Assembly: GCF_024710845.1 (NCBI RefSeq) | Contig: NZ_JANJTZ010000056.1 | Location: 243,635 to 307,634 of the forward strand | Direction: 5' to 3' | From: Mesorhizobium sp. | GTDB lineage: Bacteria; Pseudomonadota; Alphaproteobacteria; Rhizobiales; Rhizobiaceae | DNA length: 64,000 nt | Shown here: positions 61,958 through 64,000 of the stretch, one piece after another | Numbering within the stretch: the stretch's first letter is position 1 | Layout of the letters: every line of letters begins with the position of its first letter | The notes under the pieces: generated by a model | Database searches by the model: none | What the model saw: the letters and a program-made list of their open reading frames with translations, nothing else | Told to the model about the DNA's origin: nothing | Translations under genes and position numbers: made by a program

Positions 61958-63088
61958 TCAGATCGGTGCGGCCAGGGCCATGATCGAATCGCGCATGATC
62001 GTCGCGTGCTCCTGCCGGTCGCCATTGTGGATTTCGATTTCGCCGAGCCGCAGCGAGTTCTGAACCACCATGCGGCAGCGCTCCCAGCGGCGTTGCTCGA
62101 ACGCACGGAGCCCCGCCTCCACGGTGTCCGCCCCCTCCAGTTCCTCCGCCAGAACGATGGCGTCCTCAATGCCGATACAGGCGCCGGAGGCCAGATGCGG
62201 CGTGGTCGCATGCGCGGCGTCGCCGATCAGCACCACACGTCCGCGATGCCAGGGAAGCGGCACCAGCAGACCTTCCAGAGGGCGGTAGACGATTGATGAT
62301 TCTTCGCTGACCTCCTCGCGGATCCTCGACAACAGCGGCGCAGAGAACGGGGCCAGCAGCCGTTTTAAGACCGGCAGGTATTCGCTCTCATCGAGGCGGC
62401 GCTTCTCAGGCCGGTCCTCGGTCACGAAGACATAGGCGTGCGTTTTGGACACCGGATTGATGCCGACCTTGATCCTCGGCCCCATCCACATGATCGCGGT
62501 ATCGATCTCGGTGGGCCGCTCGACCACCGCTCGCCACACGGCCTGGCCGGTATAGGTGGGCTCCGGCGCATCGGGGAACTGCGCCTTGCGGACCGAGGAG
62601 AACAGCCCGTCGGCCCCGACCACCAGATCGAACCGGCGGGTCTCGCCGTTGGAGAGCGCGACCGTTACCCCGTCCTCATCCTGGGTCATCGTCTCGAATG
62701 TGACCCCGAGCAGCACGTCGGCGCCCGCCGCGCGGGTGGCTTCGGCGAGCATCCCCGCGAGCACCGGACGCATGATGCCGCCGCTGCCGGGGATGTCGTC
62801 GCCGGCCACCCGCGGCGTCGGCAGGGTTGCGATCTGGGTCCCGTCGGCCAGTTGGAGGTGCAGTCCGTCGGTGGCGCTGCCCCGTTCCATGAAGGCGTCC
62901 AGAATACCCAGCGTCGCGAAGGCGCGAAATGTCGCGCCGCCGAGCGTTATGCCGGCGCCGTAGGAGCGCCAACCCTCGTCGATCTCGACAAGGTCTACCG
63001 AAATGCCGCGCTTGCGCAGCTCGATCGCCGCAGACATGCCAGAAAACCCGCCGCCAATGATGAGCACCTTGTCGACTGCCCTGCTCAT
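61958..63088 (-). CDS. FAD-dependent aromatic monooxygenase (salicylate/3-hydroxybenzoate hydroxylase type)
   Basis: This 376-residue group A flavin monooxygenase has the FAD loop VLIIGGGFSGMSAAIELRKRGISVDLVE (about residues 7-34), the DG motif VVGADGLFSSVR near 155 and the GD motif RVVLIGDAAHATTPHLASGACIGIEDA near 290. It should hydroxylate an aromatic ring with NAD(P)H and oxygen. The ATG at 63088 overlaps the Rieske gene stop by 4 bases. A frame extension upstream only reads the Rieske gene in another phase. Substrate could be a hydroxybenzoate, salicylate or hydroxylated N-heterocycle. Confidence 0.92.
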   Translation of the reverse strand: MSRAVDKVLIIGGGFSGMSAAIELRKRGISVDLVEIDEGWRSYGAGITLGGATFRAFATLGILDAFMERGSATDGLHLQLADGTQIATLPTPRVAGDDIPGSGGIMRPVLAGMLAEATRAAGADVLLGVTFETMTQDEDGVTVALSNGETRRFDLVVGADGLFSSVRKAQFPDAPEPTYTGQAVWRAVVERPTEIDTAIMWMGPRIKVGINPVSKTHAYVFVTEDRPEKRRLDESEYLPVLKRLLAPFSAPLLSRIREEVSEESSIVYRPLEGLLVPLPWHRGRVVLIGDAAHATTPHLASGACIGIEDAIVLAEELEGADTVEAGLRAFEQRRWERCRMVVQNSLRLGEIEIHNGDRQEHATIMRDSIMALAAPI

Positions 63089-63459
63089 GCGATTTCCTCC
63101 CCGTAAACGTTCAGGATGGCTTCGACGCCACCTTCTCGGTCGATTTGCACATCGACCCGCGTCAGCGACTGCCCCAGGCACGGGCCGATCACGCACTCGC
63201 CCGTTTCGATATCGAATTCCGCCCCGTGGGAATGACAGGCGAGGCGCGTCCCCTGGCCATTGAGATAGGCATCCCGCTTCCACGCCATCGGCGTGCCCGG
63301 CCGGTAATGCGGGCAGGAATCGAGATAGGCATGGAGGCGGCCACGCCTGCGCACGACAATAACCTTGGGGTCGAACTCGGACACACGGAAACCGCGCGCC
63401 TCGCCATCGGTCAGATCAGCGAGTGCGCACAAGCGCACTTTGGTTGGGCTAATGGACAT
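63085..63459 (-). CDS. Rieske [2Fe-2S] protein
   Basis: This is a 124-residue single-domain Rieske ferredoxin. The cluster ligands are C49-x-H51 (DSCPHYRPG) and C75-x2-H78 (LACHSHGAEFD), followed by ETGECVIGPC. It is the size of ferredoxin components of ring-hydroxylating or nitrite-type systems, but no oxygenase alpha subunit is encoded nearby. It overlaps the flavin monooxygenase gene by 4 bases and the truncated monooxygenase upstream by 11. It could pass electrons in the pathway, though group A flavin hydroxylases do not need a ferredoxin. Confidence 0.92.
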   Translation of the reverse strand: MSISPTKVRLCALADLTDGEARGFRVSEFDPKVIVVRRRGRLHAYLDSCPHYRPGTPMAWKRDAYLNGQGTRLACHSHGAEFDIETGECVIGPCLGQSLTRVDVQIDREGGVEAILNVYGEEIA

Positions 63460-63820
63460 GGAGTTCTTTCAGGCGGAGAGCCATCCGCTTTCCGTCCGCG
63501 AGATAGTCCAGAATGTCCCTCAGAATGCCATAGTGCCATCCCTCGATCCCAAGAGCCTCTTCGACGCTCCTGTTGAACGGGAATGTCGTCCGCAACTTGC
63601 CCTTGTTGTTGGCAAAGTGCGTGACAGTCTTGCTGCCGAAATTGTTCTCGATATCGATCCCGTAGTGACGCAACACGGCCCCTCCAAGCGACTTCGGCGT
63701 GGCCGCGCGCTCGAAAATGCGAACGTCGTATCCGGCCTTCTTGGAGGCGATTGCTGCCGACAAACCGCCCGGGCCAGCCCCGACGACGGCCACACGCCGG
63801 CCCGCGCGCCAGTTGTCCAT
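63449..63820 (-). pseudogene. Truncated FAD-dependent monooxygenase
   Basis: From ATG 63820 the frame encodes the FAD-binding N-terminus of a second flavin monooxygenase (AGRRVAVVGAGPGGLSAAIASKKAGYDVRIFERA, then ILRHYG-like VLRHYGID and VEEALGIEGWHYGILR). Family members run to about 400 residues. This frame keeps about 100 and ends in unrelated residues (DILDYLADGKRMALRLKELHVH). A stretch between GGAVL and RHYG also appears to be lost. It is a decayed gene at the head of the aromatic operon, lying next to IS110-type DNA, and may have been cut by that element. Confidence 0.75.
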
Positions 63821-63888
63821 TGTCCCGCCCTTCACTTCTTGTCCCCGCCCGGCCCCGGTCCCGGCGACTGTCTTGGGAGTCAATTGGT

Positions 63889-64000
63889 TTACGCGTTTGT
63901 CATCCAGGTCTGATTGGTCTTGACGAGGGCATTGGCCGTGACGAGCAGTTGTCGGGCGATGGCGACAAGGGCGACCTTACCCGGTTTGCCCTGCTCCCGC
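63889..64000 (-). mobile_element. IS110-type transposase, C-terminal end
   Basis: The last 112 bases read on the minus strand as the end of a protein: GKPGKVALVAIARQLLVTAN, then ALVKTNQTW, with a TAA at 63891-63889. GKPAKVALVAVARKLLVIANA-type endings are characteristic of IS110-family transposases. The rest lies beyond the window. It stands 70 bases upstream of the truncated monooxygenase. Confidence 0.75.

Noticed and set aside
1..64000. CRISPR arrays, tRNA or rRNA genes, riboswitches, replication origins or phage genes.
   Set aside because: No regular spaced repeats, cloverleaf-like sequences, conserved riboswitch cores or phage functions were recognised by eye. A tRNAscan, Rfam or CRISPR search would be needed to exclude weak cases.

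Overview
The window is high-GC DNA, densely coded and free of RNA genes. It is built from ABC, TRAP and MFS uptake systems next to small catabolic operons, each with its own regulator. This content, the liv-, pot- and ugp-type transporters, the quinate-type genes and a palindromic interspersed repeat typical of rhizobia suggest a soil or plant-associated alphaproteobacterium of the Rhizobiales, perhaps near Mesorhizobium. That placement is an inference from gene content and style.

Layout. (1) 0-12 kb: the tail of a transglutaminase-like gene, then an IclR-controlled regulon. A minus-strand operon holds a citryl-CoA-lyase-like protein, a family III CoA-transferase, a YciI-like protein, a TRAP transporter and an FMN reductase, with an MFS gene beyond it. 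Plus-strand genes encode an intradiol dioxygenase, the IclR regulator, a Tat-exported amidohydrolase and a MetE-like protein. Two near-identical palindromes sit at the same place relative to both main promoters. (2) 12-25.7 kb: an amide-uptake operon with a flotillin-like protein, a complete Liv/Urt-type ABC transporter and an amidase. Two of its reading frames are in-frame fusions: the transporter ATPase with the amidase, and two acyl-CoA ligases in tandem. An AmiC-like amide sensor and a MarR regulator are divergently placed upstream. (3) 26-42.3 kb: a sugar/polyol-type ABC importer with an IclR regulator, a Gfo/Idh/MocA oxidoreductase and an IolD-like ThDP enzyme. Opposite it is a five-gene operon: aldehyde dehydrogenase, IlvD/Edd dehydratase, FGGY kinase, GlpD-like oxidase, and an FAD oxidase carrying the His-His-His motif of alkyl-DHAP synthase. 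(4) 42.4-49.6 kb: quinate/shikimate catabolism to protocatechuate, with a TetR regulator and a TRAP transporter. (5) 49.6-50.2 kb: a scar holding an IS3 remnant and an acetoacetyl-CoA synthetase fragment. (6) 50.3-57.4 kb: a polyamine-type ABC importer with a ureohydrolase, a nitrilase-family amidohydrolase and a LysR regulator. (7) 57.4-64 kb: an aromatic ring-hydroxylation and cleavage operon (flavin monooxygenase, Rieske protein, cupin, cyclase, FAH hydrolase, MFS), preceded by a truncated monooxygenase and the end of an IS110-type transposase.

In each block uptake feeds a hydrolase or oxidase whose product goes to CoA ligation or ring cleavage. The most unusual parts are the two neighbouring gene fusions in block 2 and the AGPS-like/kinase/GlpD operon in block 3, which may be an undescribed route for glycerol-ether or related compounds.
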